Counted from the first letter of the stretch, positions 1-13,000 are shown. The stretch is 64,000 nt of DNA from Lumnitzera littorea (GCA_024138015.1 JAMXBB010000008.1:6155110-6219109), one strand, 5' to 3'. Notes: generated by a model not told the origin, from the sequence alone. Program-made: numbers and translations.

Positions 1-880
1 ATTGTATGCTGAAGGTTACAATCTAGGGTCACAAGCCCCTAAGTGGTCCTTTGCTAACATGCGAGAGCTATTATCCACTTCGAAGCGAGCTTTGGTGGCA
101 TCTTCTTAAGCTACTTACTTCTTAGCTACTTGCATGAACTCGTCAAAGGATTTGGGTTTGTCTAATGAGACTACATTGAATAGCCTTCCATTGCAGTTTG
201 TACCCATTGGAAGCACTTGCAAGGCTGTTTTGGTGTTAAGTTTGGATACTTATAGCTTTGTTTGGTTGAAACACTCGAGGTATGCTTACAGGGTTTTATT
301 GGGACGCTGTTTAACATTGTAGAGGATTGGAAGAGTCCCTCCATGGGACTCGAGAGTTGAGGAAATGTTGTTGGAACCTACATCTTAAGTCATCAAATGA
401 AGTAACAAAGGCATTAGTGAGAGTGTTAAACCAGAGTAGAGTAGCTTTTGCTAGCTTACTAGGGAAGGCTTTACATATGATGGCGTTTGAGAAGTTATAG
501 AGGCTCATCATCATCTAGCAGTGGACAAGGTGATCGTTTGGGTTGGTGATGCAGTCATAAGTGTTCAAGTATGGTAGCCTTATGCTTGTAGGTAGCGTTT
601 CTTTAAGGATGGTAGGGATGAATGGGCTTTTTGTCAACACAAAGTGCAATGCCCATGCGGATGTTTTAACTTTCTTCTAGTTACACATGTTGGAGGCATG
701 ACGGATATGCTTGTTTAGTTCCTCCATATTCATGTCTTCGTAGTCCTTTGGCAACTGTTTTGGTGATAGGTGGTCGACCTATTTCCTTATCACTGTGCAC
801 TCTCCTTAAGCCTAAGTCTTGTTGAGATTGCGATTCAGCCGTTTGTGTAGATCTCTACGAGATTGTTGATTAAGCTAAAT
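1..880 (-). pseudogene. Ty3/gypsy gag remnant
   Basis: Read on the minus strand, 600 to 311 gives a retroviral-type gag core: NPNDHL, one stop, then SNAIICKAFP and a W/F-rich stretch (TLLWFNTL, then FQQHFL). This is the usual order in plant Ty3/gypsy Gag (Retrotrans_gag family). Below about 310 the same protein continues in another frame, with ECFNQTKL and later DKPKSF, so at least one frameshift is present. From about 860 to 620 the minus strand reads like the weakly conserved N-terminal part (LPKDYEDMNMEELNKHI). Several stops interrupt it. The element runs off the left edge, so protease and pol, if kept, lie outside the window. The family-level call is fairly safe; the lineage is not resolved. 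Confidence 0.7.
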
Positions 881-2640
881 CTAATTGCACAAATGCATTA
901 GGTCTATAGTATGCAAGTTGTCATTTTTGTTTGGTTATGAAGAGGAGCTAACAATCGCATCCTCGTTTGGATGCTTTTAGGATGCATTTTTAGGTAACGC
1001 AACATCTTTATGTAGAGGTATAGTAGACTCTTGATATTTTCTATTTTCTTCAAGCATTTGTTAGATAAGTAACCTAAGCTATTAAACATCAACATTTTCA
1101 ATTTTAGGTAGTGGGAGGGTTGGGTCGCTTCTGTCTTGTTAGGACATGTGAACATCCCCTATTTGCTAAGCTTATGAATTAGTGTTTTTGCTTTTAGCCA
1201 TCATACACGTGGTGGCTTGAAACTGTAGATGCTAAAATGTTAATTGTAGTTAAATCAACTGGGATAAATATGCTCGTATGGAGTCCAAGTGAAATGGGCC
1301 TAGATCTTGCCTTCTACTCCTTGATCCTTATAAAAAAGCCCCCTATAGGTATAATTGTAAGAGCCATTCGATGCTCAAGTTAACAAAGAGGACTAAGAGA
1401 AAGAAAGGGCGAACACTAAGGACACAAGGGGTAGCACTTATCTCGAATATGCTTGATAACGAGCGTAGGTTGTATATCAAGACTGGACAGAAAGGATGAG
1501 AGAGTTTCTAGAGATGATAGAGGATTTGAGAGAAGAGGGGAATTTCTTCCCACCTCATGGTACTTAGCGCTTTTCTTGTGAGTTACTTGGACACATGGCG
1601 ACTTGAGGTTTGCTTATATTGGTCGCCGACAGATAACATAAGCCACGGTGGAGACTAAGCAACTTTGCGAGCAATCGGTGTGATTGGTCTAGCAACTAAA
1701 TCTATAACCCAAAGGTCAAACATTCACAAAGATTGTCGGATGTGTTGGTCGTACTATGGATATCAAACGCCTATTAATGAATTGTAATGGAGAGAAGGCG
1801 CTAAGGACAAAGGTCAAGTTAGGACGCTGAAGAAGGGGTCAACGGTGCTCAATTGAGGGCGAGTTGAGACCTGAGTCGATGTTAGATGGTCAACATGCGT
1901 AGATTCAATGGTTAAGTCGATCTACTCGGGTAAGGCATTATATAGCTGACAAAGCGAGTTGTAGTACAAAAGGTGAGCTCATTGTTCACTTGCGCCTACC
2001 TTAATAGGCTTACATAGCTCCATAGAGGAGGTTACACTGCAGAGAGTAGGCTCACTATCCAAGTACATATACTTCAATGGGCTTCCTAACGTGGTGGGCT
2101 TCGCATGTTGGGCCTCGATCTAGGTGACAATGGGGTAGCAAAAATATTACTTATAGTGAAATATTTACAACCACATTAAACACGTATTAACCAAAAGAAT
2201 CTAATGTTAAACCACACATAGTACCCTTTCAATATACCTTTAGAAAAACACATAAAAATAGGACTCGACCTAAACCCTAAATCACAAAACATTAAAATTA
2301 CAAGAAACTTAAAGTTTTAGGCTTGATCATCAGACTAAAACCAGGTGGTAAGTCATTACCTTGATACTCTTCTTTCTTTCTTTGTTCCTTAACCTTGTAA
2401 CTCTTGATCCATTATTTTTTGCAGATGAGGGGACGACACATCATCAAGAAAAAAAAAAAAACATATTATCTCCACCTATTCATGAGCAAAATCTTATCCA
2501 TTCTATAGTTGCATTGATTTCACAAGGAACTTGTTGCATCTTCATGCCCTCTAGAAGGTATGCCCTTTCCCCACACAATAGTAGTATATTCATATATTTA
2601 AATTTAGAATCCATCATGTTGTGCAATAGATGAAATGCAA
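881..2640. other. no gene; possible LTR-derived DNA
   Basis: No coding region is supported here. Base composition is higher in GC than the later spacers. A plus-strand TATAAAA followed by a C-rich run lies at 1329-1345, and a sequence loosely like a gypsy primer-binding site (ATTGGTCGCCG) starts near 1618. Together they would suit the promoter and end of a degraded LTR. On the minus strand another TATA-like stretch lies near 1940. I could not find a second LTR copy or a target-site duplication, so the assignment is weak. A 13-A run lies near 2448. Confidence 0.25.
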
Positions 2641-4605
2641 TTGATGAATCTATTTCTATTTCTATTTCTATTATAGTGAGGTTCTTTTGTAAACAAAGTG
2701 TGATCCCCTAATAGATTGCCCATTATTCGGTCACAACAATGTCTAGTTAACCTAATTTACAAGTATACCCTACGATCCATTTTTTTTTTATTATCCCTAT
2801 TTACTCCATCCCCATACGCCTATCCTATTATAGTATTTATAGAACCATTAGTTAATAGCTTGAACCATTTCTCCTCTAAAGGCATCTACTTCAATTCCCA
2901 TATGTCTATTTTGTAAAAACCTTTATCTTTATGTAATTGCATCCAATATTTATGACTTAATTTTCTTAGAGCTTCATAATTAGTTTCTTCGATTAGCTTT
3001 AGACTTCTAAGGGTCTGGTTTCTTTAAAGCCACATTAACTTATAACATGATCCTAAAGGTGAATGTTTTTTGTGGTTGTGTTTGTACTAAATCCTTCTTT
3101 TTGATGTGGCAGTTTTGCTTAACCAAAGTTAGGAAATTTCTTTTGATAGTTAGATCAACAATATCTTTAATTTGCCACATTTCTCTTACATTTCGAACCT
3201 TTTCACAATAATAGAAGAAATGTATCAAATCCTTCTTTTTGACGTGGTAGTTTTGCTTAACCTAAGTTAGGAAATTTCCTTTGATAGTTAGATCAACAAT
3301 ATCTTTAATTTGCCACATTTCTCTTACATTTTGAACCTTGAGAAATAATAGAAGAAATGTATCAAATCCTTCTTAATATAACCATACCTTGCGTAGGTTG
3401 CATCTACTTTTATTTTCCTATCTCTTAAACTTTTTGCAGTTAGCAAACTATTATGCTGCAATCTCTAAAGAAAAAAGTTTTACTTTAAGAGGAAAGTTTG
3501 ATTTCCACATCCATATCTACTCTCTTTTCTTCACCTCCTTTCCTTTCTAATTTACTATAAATATTAGTTAGTTTTAAGGATTGTCTAGATGTAGCAATAA
3601 CACCTTTATCACCTTATCTATTGGTTAGGACTATAGGCCCTATTTGATTCACAATTACATCATTGACGCTAAATCCCAACTTATCTTCATTACACTTATA
3701 TGGATTAACTAAGCATTCAGCTACTTTTATATTTGCTACTGTATAATGTATACGCCCTTGAATAAATTACCTTGTAATTTGATCACCTAACCACTTATCA
3801 TCCCAAAATATTTTAGATTTTCCATCTCCTAAGATAACCATCCCATTTTTTTTTTTTTTTTTGAGCTAGCTACAATTGTTACTCATTTATTTCATAATAT
3901 CTGACGTAACATGCAATTTAGATAGGTTTTCTACTTCTTTAACTTATGGTGCTTTGCTTTCATTAACAATACCCATGCCACTTTCCTTGTCTTAACTCTC
4001 AATATCTTTTATGAGAATAAGCCTCATTTCTTCTATATAAGTTTGCTAGTTCCAAACTTCCTGATTCTTTAAATCTAGCTGTTCTTGTCTAATTCAACTA
4101 GTAAACTTTTATTGAATCATTTGCCCCATTTCATAGAAAATCTTTAGCAAGTTGAGTGAGCCTATTAAGAGTTTTCTATAGAGTTTTTGCTACCTTCATA
4201 TAGTGTATAAGTAGAGCATTTGGTACAACTTTTATAAGTACAACTCTACTACTCATATTAAGCTTCCTCACATTTCATATAAGCTCTTATTTATTTATTT
4301 ATTGCATTTTTTCAACTATAATGTTCATTTGAATAGCTGAAAGCTTCTTACCATCATATAGCAAATGCCCTAAATATTTTCCAAATGAATAAACTCTTCT
4401 TAACTCTAAGATATCCACTATTTCTTCTTTTGCTTCCCTTGAGGTGTTTCTTGAAAACATTATGGTGGTTCTTTGAGAGTTGAGTTTCAAACTCAAAAGG
4501 GTTGACAATTTACTTAGTATGTCCTTGATGCATCTTGCATTGATACTATCTATTTTTGCCTCTAATATCAAATCATCTGCAAATAATATATATGACATGC
4601 TAATT
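2640..4605 (-). mobile_element. L1-type LINE remnant (RT, zf-RVT, RNase H-like)
   Basis: The minus strand from 4598 to 4299 encodes the C-terminal half of a non-LTR reverse transcriptase. It has the catalytic FADDL motif, then the usual SKNTS-type stretch (here MFSRNTS) and FGKYLG, the plant L1 version of the 'GNYLG' motif. Downstream, with stops, come NVRKLNMSSRVVLIK (the 'LSxAGRxxLIKSVL' segment), then GDGKSKIFWDDKWLGD, then the zf-RVT region. At about 2860 WFKLLTNGS matches the start of a plant LINE RNase H (usually WVKLNTDGS). Endonuclease and the first half of RT are missing, as expected for 5'-truncated LINE copies. Many stops make it inactive. The 3' end and poly(A) tail were not located, so the left border is approximate. 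Confidence 0.75.
3089..3366. repeat. 138-bp tandem duplication inside the LINE
   Basis: Two head-to-tail copies begin at 3091 and 3229 (ATCCTTCTTTTTGA-type start) and are nearly identical for about 138 bp. A partial third start lies at 3366. They fall within the zinc-finger (zf-RVT) part of the LINE, so the encoded segment is repeated. Differences are single-base changes plus a small deletion in the second copy. Confidence 0.85.
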
Positions 4606-5240
4606 TCATAACAATTTAGTTAATTATTAGTTTTGTTGTTATATATATTTATATTGAGGACTAAATTGTAATTTAAGGAAATGACAGTTACTTAAAGCTT
4701 TTCTTATTTTACTAATACAGATAAATTATCTAATTCATAATATATAAGGTCCATTATGCTATCACTTGGTACCTTTTTTTTTTAACTATTGATAATTTTA
4801 TTTGCTTTAAATTGAGTTAATTCAATATAAGTTAAAAGTTTCAAGAATATATATATATATATATATATATAATTTAAAAGTAACTATTATACCTTAAAAT
4901 TTTCCACTTATGAAACAAAGTGAGAAACAAAACTAGAAAACATTCAACTAAATGTAAGATTAGATGGAAGATTGAGCTAGTGTGGTTAAAAACATGTATT
5001 GTTTTTAAAAGGATTTTTCTATTTTTCTATCTTTTTTTTTATTAAATTGATACCGTCATTTTTTTTCATTCTTAGTTTGATTATTTTTAAATCTTAATCA
5101 TTAAATAATATTTTAAATTAATAATTCAGATTTAAAACATAAAAATAAATAATAAAATAATAAAAAACGGATTCTATCAAAATAAAAGTCAATACTATCA
5201 AATTTCCTCTCTTAGAAAAATTAAAAAACAAACTCCCACT
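4606..5240. other. AT-rich spacer with (AT)n
   Basis: Very AT-rich DNA without coding signs, lying upstream of the arabinogalactan peptide gene. A pure (AT)n microsatellite occupies about 4847-4871. No clear TATA box can be separated from the general AT richness. Confidence 0.6.
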
Positions 5241-5578
5241 TCTACTCATGCGTCCTCCGGTTTTCTCTCTCCTCCCCGCAATCATACGACTTCAAAATCT
5301 CCGTTTTACCCCTCATTCCTCGAATCAAAATCTCCTCATAATCTCCCCCTCTCTCTCTATCGCATACCATTTTTCTTCTTTACTGCTATCGTCTCTATCT
5401 GGCACCGTAAATCATCGCATTGTCTGTGTTCCGATATATTTTCTCTCTCTGCATCGCTCTCACCGGGTCTCGGGCTGCTGCTTCGAGAGCCATCGCACAG
5501 AGAGAGAGAGAGAGAGCCCTTTCCTTTTTACCTGTAAAATTTCCATCTTTAAAAGCTAAAAATTAACTCAATACCGAA
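5241..5578 (+). promoter_or_regulatory. pyrimidine-rich 5' leader with GA repeat
   Basis: Composition changes abruptly at about 5235 from AT-rich spacer to C/T-rich DNA, continuing to the arabinogalactan peptide start codon. The segment holds several CTCTCT runs and a (GA)7 run at about 5501-5514. CT-rich leaders and GA/CT (Y-patch-like) elements are common at plant transcription starts, so this is probably core promoter plus 5' untranslated region. The exact transcription start cannot be read from sequence. Confidence 0.5.
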
Positions 5579-7402
5579 ATGGCGGTTTCTAGGGCTTCGT
5601 TTGGAGTAGTGGCTGTCGTTGCCACTCTTGTTTTCGCTATTATGTTGCCTTCTTCTCACGCTCAATCCGTCGCCCCTGCTCCTGCCCCCACTAGCGACGG
5701 TTTGCTCTCTCTCTCTCTCTCTCTCTCTACATTGCTTATTTTTTATTTTTTGAGTACCTGGTGTTCCATTTTCCTTGTGTATCTCCTTGATCAGGTTCTA
5801 CCTTGTAGGTTGAATGTAGGATATGATTGCAATGTGGTTCAAAGAACGCTGATCTATTTTCAGATGCAACACTGTGTCGCAGATTTGAAACGTGTGATTA
5901 TGTTTTGTGTGGTTTTATGTCGGATTTGTTGAATATGCGTGCTGAATTTGCATTTTCCGTATCGTATGTATTGTGACGAGATTTTTTTTTTTTTTCTTTT
6001 TTGAATGTATTAGAAATACTAATAGCATGCTCTACGGTGTACACAACCCGAATAATGGTATGCTATACCGTATTTACGGCTGGAAAATTCGTGGAACGAT
6101 TAATCTGGAAAAATGTTTTTTATTTTTTTTTAACTGATATTTCTATTTGGATGTTTAATTAGATTAAGAAATGTATTTGAAGACCTTTTCTGAAGCAAAA
6201 GAAGATCTTTGTTGTGTTAGCAGCAGCTAGCATTTGAAACTGATTGGGGGCATGGTAACAAAAAGCACTTGAATTTCCAAATATCTATTAAAATTGTTGA
6301 AATATGTCAAACATTAAATATTGATTTTTAAGTATTATTCTTGACCAGATTTGAAATTTTAATATTTGAATTCATTAATGACGTCGTTTTCGAGCGTCCC
6401 AGATTTCAAATTGTACAGACTGGCAATGGTTGAAACCTGGAGATAAAATGATAATCGGGGCGAAGAATAAGTGCAGACAGGCAACGCGGACGTGGCGTTT
6501 GCTAGTGGTTAAAGATGAGAATAGAAAAAGGTCTACGGTAATTAATCATTATATGCAACAGTGTCGATGACGGAAATACAAATAGAGATACACAGAGACG
6601 ATTACATGATGCCGCTTAATTAGTTCTAAGAAAAGGGTATATGGGAAATTACTGGATTAATGACAGGATTTGTGTAGTTTAGGTTGTTAATACATCGGTC
6701 CTATGCTTCTTTCTTTGTTTTAATTGTTACCTAATGACCATTTATATCTTGGGCAATATCCAACCACTCACTATCCATTCTGCATCAAGCATGGTTGGTC
6801 CTTTATGCAAATGGAGTATCTTTAGTATTTTAAAACCAGAATCTTGAATGTTGGTAGATCTTTTCTTTTTGTATTTGGTCAGCTTGACCTAATTATTCTA
6901 AACTCTGTCACATTCATGTTTTATGGAGATTGTCTGGTAGATGTTGTAACATGTTTAGAATAATTTGAGGAATAAATCGGCAATTGGTGTTCAGATATTT
7001 CTTGAGTGGAGACAATGTATAGAATCATATGGTCTATCTACACTGAAGAAGTAAATAAGTAAGATTTGGGCAGGAAAAGAGATAAATTAGTAAATGCTGT
7101 GATTCAAGTTCTTCTGTTAGGATCAATGAATGCATTGCCTCTACCAAATCCTTATGAGAAAATGAATGTTGTTTCGGTTGTTCTTCCGAATAATTCAAAC
7201 GCAACGTTTCTCTTTATTCTTTTCGCTTCTTTGCATCACCATCAATTTTTTCCAGATCAAAGGCTGATGGAAGGATTATTACTTTTGATGTGAAATTTTT
7301 GCAGGAATATCGATCGATCAAGGAATTGCATATGTGTTGATGGTGGTGGCTCTGGTGGTCACTTACCTCATCCATGCCGCGGACTTGTCCTGCACTTTTT
7401 AA
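5579..7402 (+). CDS. arabinogalactan peptide (AGP16/20/22/41 clade), two exons
   Basis: Exon 1 is 5579-5699 and exon 2 is 7305-7402. They are joined by a GT-AG intron of 1605 bp whose acceptor follows a T-rich tract ending TTTTTGCAG. The spliced product is 72 residues. Residues 1-28 form a hydrophobic secretion signal ending SSHA. The mature core QSVAPAPAPTS (29-39) carries the Ala-Pro repeats that are hydroxylated and O-glycosylated with arabinogalactan. Residues 40-72 (DGISIDQGIAYVLM onward) form the hydrophobic GPI-anchor signal that is removed on lipid attachment, probably near Ser39. Length and order match the AG-peptide family (DUF1070). Such peptides act at the plasma membrane and cell wall, but their exact role is poorly defined. 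The last residues (ADLSCTF) differ from the usual ending. No defect was seen, so it is likely functional. Reading through the exon 1 donor gives a false longer ORF of 117 codons. Confidence 0.93.
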
Positions 7403-8181
7403 GGGTCTGGGGATTGGGTGTTTTAAATTAAGTAGGAGATGTGTTGAAAAACCATTGTTTTAAGTCTTTATTTCTTTGTTTTGTGGCTTCCTTGTAGTGG
7501 ACTAACGTTGAGTGATGTGTTTTTATTCTGTTGCTGTGATTATTCTCATTTAGCGTATCCATGTAGTTCTGGTAAGAAAGAATTGTGTTGATCAAAATTT
7601 GGGATGTCAGGGGAAGCTTCCTTGATTGCATGCATCAATTGACTGTATTCCCAGAATTCTGAAACAAGATTCTACCAAAGAAAATCAATGGAAAAATTGG
7701 CATACGAATGTCTGTATTTTAGGGTTTGGGCAATCTAGCATCTAACAGAAGTTCTTGGTGAGCCGTTTTGCCAAAATTGTATGCACTAATCTGCAAAAAA
7801 AAAAATAAAATAAAATAAATTGTAAATAAATAAAACTTTAGCATTAAATTGCTCAAATCTTAAAAGTACCAACACTAGGTGTGTCTTTACCTGAAAATGG
7901 GCTTACCTCATCTGAATGAGTTAGCAGAAGGGGCTTTTGCCCATGTGCGGCTGCAGGACATAAAAACATTAGTGTTGGATCTCGATGAAAAAGGAAATAG
8001 TGGGACAAAACAACCGACAAGGACATAAAATAAGAAAATCAATACCTTTGTTTTTAATTTGTCCTGCAGAAGAACCTTTGAACATGTAGCAGAACCTTTG
8101 AAACTAACCTTGAGAAAAATAGTATTTTTTAAAGATGATTATGCGGTTCGAGCAAAAGTTAAATATGTATATGTGTAAAAG

Positions 8182-8212
<31 letters not shown>

Positions 8213-8699
8213 GTTTTTTTGAACTGTTAATAAGTGTCTTCGAATAATTTATTGGACGATATTACTATAGACAATTATATTATATAATGTTAAGATATGA
8301 AATTTTAAATCCCTTTCCTACTTTAATCCAGATTTGGTGATTTTGCTAACAAAACTTTAACATGGGATTTTTCTGTTTGCATCTGGAACTTTTGTTGTTA
8401 GTAAAGGCACATGGGTAGATCTTGACCGAATGAGGCTAAGGGGTCGGGTGGGATTAAATCGGTTCAACGAGACTATTAAAAATCTTTAATATATTTTATG
8501 TCGGGTGGGATCCACTTATGTAGGACTTCATTGCCTCCAATGTTTAACGTTTAAGGAGACTCAGAAAAATGAAAATCTTTCCCTAGAGCAGTAAAGAGCA
8601 TAGAAAATGTGTGGAAATTATCAAATAAAAAAAAAATCTCATCACTTTTTAGAATATCAAATATATAATGCCCATTAAAGAATGAAATTTAAGCCAACA
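7403..8699. other. 3' flank of AG-peptide gene and spacer
   Basis: The first few hundred bases are probably the 3' untranslated region. Overlapping AATAAA-like signals (AATAAAATAAAATAAAT) lie at 7804-7820, rather far from the stop, so the real poly(A) site is uncertain. The rest is AT-rich spacer with T-rich runs (about 8184-8220) and no supported gene. Confidence 0.5.
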
Positions 8700-8917
8700 C
8701 TTGAGATGCCACTTTTTGAATAACAACTAAATCTTATTATTAGTTCATAGGTCATATTGTTGTAGAAAAGGACTCTATATAGTTAGAAGTCACGAACTCA
8801 TTTCCAAATATTTCCATTTCCTTTCTCTATCGTTACTCTGTTCAAAACACTTCCTCGATTGCTTCCATAGAGTTCTTTCGATTCAGTTCATTTCTTCACT
8901 GTTTTTCATCACCTTCA
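8700..8917 (+). repeat. 5' LTR of copia-1
   Basis: Matches 13260-13468 over most of its length. The best segments are ACTCATTT.CAAATATTTCCATTT and TTGCTTCCAT.GAGTTCTT. It ends in CTTCA. The left end fades near 8700, so the start is approximate. Confidence 0.7.
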
Positions 8918-8919
8918 AA

Positions 8920-8931
8920 TGATATCAAAGC
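8920..8931 (+). promoter_or_regulatory. primer-binding site of copia-1
   Basis: TGATATCAAAGC lies two bases after the LTR end and differs by two transitions from TGGTATCAGAGC, the copia primer site complementary to initiator methionine tRNA. Confidence 0.7.
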
Positions 8932-8997
8932 TTAGAGGTGTCGATTTTATCTTTCTATATTGATCTTTATAGGTCTTTGTTGTTGTCAATTTTAGAA

Positions 8998-10085
8998 ATG
9001 ATCAATAAGTTACAGAGCCTTGAGCGATCTGATAACCTTAACATGTCCTTAGGCACTATTATTTTTGATGGAAAGAATAATATAGCTTGGAATAAATATG
9101 TTCGAATGGGATTGGAAGAAAAATTGAGGATAGGTTTTATTAATGGAGACTTAAAGAAACCAGTTGATATATCACCAGATTTGATTAAATGGTTGGGATG
9201 TTATAATATGGTTAAATGTTGTATTTTTAACTCGACAATGAATGAATTGTCGCAAAATTTTCTCTATTTGTAATCTACTTTTGAGTTGTGGAGTGAAATA
9301 CATGAACAGTATGGGATTGTGAATGCTCCATTGATATTTCAATTACAACGTGAAATATGTAGTATGAGGCAAGAAAATCAAACTGTTGGGGAATATTATA
9401 ACAAGATAAGGTGATGCTAGGATGAATTGAGTAATATGCAATATTTTCCTGGTTGTGAATGTAGTAGAACATTGTTTTGTACTAATGGATTGAATGAACA
9501 CATTGTTGAGCATGAAATGCATAGTCGATTGATGCAATTTCTTGTAGGACTTAATGAGTCATTTGAAAGTATGCTTAACCAAATTTTATCAATGGATTCA
9601 CTTCCTATTGTGAATAGAGCTTTTTATCTCATTCAACAAGTGGAAAACAAAAGGAAATGACTAGCTTGGTTAGTAGAAGTGTTGAATTATCAATGTTCTA
9701 TTCGAATAATACTGATATTCATAAAAGTCAATTTGAAAAAAAGAAGTTTAAAGGAATGAGCAACAAACTGGTGTATGAATATTGTTGTGGAGAAGGACAC
9801 TCCATTGAGTATTGTTTTCAACTCATTAGCTATTTGGATTGGTATAAGGGGAAGCGTACATTCAAAGGGAAGAGACGTACTAGTTCGTTTTGTAATACAA
9901 AGCATGGAGCTGTAGTTGATTCTCCCCTTGAAATTTCAATAGAATTTGATGAAAATAGGCTAGATAAAGACCTTAGACAATCAATTTGTCATGAAGTGAT
10001 ACGCTTAATGCAAGATAAGAATAATTTGGATATTGATGTTGCAAATGTTGCTCATTATGTAAGTATTATTTCTAATCCTACATAA
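8998..10085 (+). pseudogene. copia-1 gag
   Basis: Starts with ATG at 8998. The first part has the UBN2-type copia Gag signature, including LGTIIFDGKNNIAWNKYV and then WSEIHEQYG followed by QTVGEYYNKI. In-frame stops lie near 9270 and 9414, and a frameshift lies at about 9657 where the last part continues in another frame. A zinc knuckle follows at about 9774-9815: CCGEGHSIEYCFQL, with the first cysteine of the CX2CX4HX4C pattern disturbed. Gag would form the virus-like particle that packages the element RNA. This copy cannot make a full protein. Confidence 0.75.
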
Positions 10086-13000
10086 TGTTTCTGTTCTTAA
10101 CATACCTACACAAGTCAAACTTCCTAATGGTTGATTAATTTTTGTTAACAAAGTTAGATATGTTGAGAATACAACCAACTTAACTATTTACAAGGTTCTT
10201 TATGTCCTTTAATTCACACACAAATTTATTATCAATCTATAAACCGATTCATGGTCATAAGATTATTGCTTGTTTTGATACTAATGGGTGCACTTTTAAA
10301 GACTTTATGACTCATGAAAAGGTTGCACAAATACTAGCTGAAAATGGGTTATATGTGCTTATTACTGGTCATAGCAAGATGGTTTCTAGTTTATCTATAG
10401 ATCGACATAAGTCTAAGTACTATTGCAACTCTTTTTTCTTGTTTCATCATTTCTATTACTTCATGACCAATTAGGTCATTCTTCTATATCTACTTTACAA
10501 CATTTGCATGATTGTAAAGCTCTTAATTTGGGAACTTTTGTTTGTAATAGTGTTAAATTGCTAAGTTTGATAGGCAACCATTTGCTAGATCAAAAAGTAT
10601 TTCTTAGTATGTTTTTCAGTTGGTTAATGTTGATGTCTAGGGGCCCTATGGTGGAAGTTATTTGCCTAGTGATCGCTATTTTATGACAATCATTGATGAT
10701 TTTTGTAAGTCCACATGGACTTATCTGATTAGCTACAAATCTCAAGTTTGTGAAGTGATGAGATAATTTTTTACTTATGTTTCAAATCACTTTCATTTCG
10801 TGCCTAAGTTCATTCAAACTGATAATGGTTTTAAGTTTATTTCAACATCCTTGCAGTCTATACTACATAGTTTAATAATAATTTATCAAAAATTCATTCT
10901 TTATACCTCATAAAAAAATGGAAAAGTAGAGAGAAAACATTTACATTTGCTTGAGGTAGCTAGAGTTTTGAGATTTTATGTTCACTTACCTAAACAGTTT
11001 TGGGGAAACTTTTTGTTGACAGCCACTTACTTGATAAATAAAATGCCTACTAAGTCTCTTAATTGGTGAACTTCACATGAAGTCCTTTTTAGGAAACCTC
11101 CTTCATATGATAACTAGAGACTCATGGAATGCCTTTGCTATGTCATTAGTCATTGTCATTATAACGACAAATTTGATCCAAGAGGATTGAAATATGTGTT
11201 TCTAAGCTACGTACATGGTCAAAAGGGATATAAGGTTTATGATCTAGCAAATAAGCATATTCTTGTTAGTCATGATGTGGTCTTTTATGAACGTCTTTTT
11301 TCCCTTCAAGGATTCATCTGATTTGAATGCTTTAGTGTCATCATCTTATCAATCTCATCATTTATATCCATCTTTTAAATCTTTTGGTGCTATTCCTGAT
11401 ACACATACTTCCACTCCTGGTTCTATTTCATCTTCTAATTTTGGTCCTTCTAATAATTTTGACACATATCCAAATTCATCTTTAAACTCACTGCAACATA
11501 CTACCTCAACAAAATCACATGCAATGGATCTACATAGATCAAATCATATTAGAAGAATTCAATAGTAGCTTATCGATTTTGTTCATGATGTTTGAACAAT
11601 AGCCAATGACCATAATCAATCAACTCATGTTCATGCTCATCCCATTTCTTCATTATACCCATTGTTTGATATTTCCACATTAATACATTACCCAAAGACT
11701 ATGTTGCTTCTTTAGCTAATGTACTTACTATTCAAGAACAATGTAGTTACTTTAGGGCTTCTAAACATAATGAATGAATTGAAGCAATGCAACAGGAATT
11801 AAATGCATTAAAGGCAAATAGCACTTAGGAATTGACTTATTTACATAAGGGAAAGAAGGCAATTGGTGTAAGTGGGTTTATAAGGTTAAATTCAAACCTG
11901 ATGGTTTTGTTAAACGTAATAAAGCGAGATTAGTAGCTAAGGGTTATAATAAAAAGGAACGAAAAGATTATCGTGATACATTTCCACCTGTTGTTAAGTT
12001 GAGCATTGTAAGAATATTATTTGCTATTGCCATTGCTTTCAATTGGCCTTTGTTTTAGATTGACATCAATAATGCATTCATGCATGAATTTTTAGATGAA
12101 GAAATTTATATAGAGCCTCTAAAAGGCTATACACAAGCTTTGTTAGGTTAGGTTTGTTGTTTAAAAAGGTCTCTTTATGGTCTAAAACAAGCATCAAGAT
12201 AATATAATATTGAGATTTCAAAATTTTTAAGTGGTGAAGGGTTTGTTCAATGTGTTCGTGATTATTCTTTGTTTACTTATGAATCTTTTAAAGGTTTTAT
12301 TATAGCTCCATCATATGTGGATAGCATGCTGCTAATAGGAACTAATCCATAACTTATTCATAAGCTTAAGTCACATTTGCATTAGAAATTCATTATTAAA
12401 GACTTAAACCTAGCGCGCTTTTTCCTTGGTATCGAAATTTGTCGAACAAATCGAAGTACTCAATCAACGGAAGTAAATTGTTGAATGCTAGTGTTTTTGG
12501 TGTAAAACTTATGTTAGTAATCTTGCCATCAAGTGTCAAGCTTGATACTACTTTAGGACAATTACTTTCTAATCATTCTTTCTATAGGGTTGTTAGGAAA
12601 CTTCTATACTAACTTTGACTTGCTCGAATGCATCTTTTCCCATGTATAAGTTAAGTTAATTTCTTTCAACCCCTTGTACACCACATTTAGCAACTTTCAT
12701 GTTTTAAAATATCTTAAAGGGACTATATCATTAAGCATCTTTTATCCATCTTCTAACTCTCTTCAGCTAGCTAGGTTTTAAGATTTTGATTGGGGGTCGT
12801 ATAGGGTTGATAGAAAATCTATTTCTAGATATTGTGTTTTCCTTGGTAATGCTCTTATATCTTGGAAAACCAAGCAAGACACTATGGTTACATCTACAAC
12901 AAAAGCTTAATAGTGGAGTTTAGATTTTACAACCAAGGAGCTATTGTGGACCTTTTACTTTTTGAAAGCATTGAAAGTGATGTACAGCAACTAGTTTCAC

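Noticed and set aside
5579..5932. Single-exon reading of the AG-peptide ORF (117 codons)
   Set aside because: After codon 40 it runs into a CT repeat and loses the conserved GPI signal, which is restored exactly by splicing to 7305.
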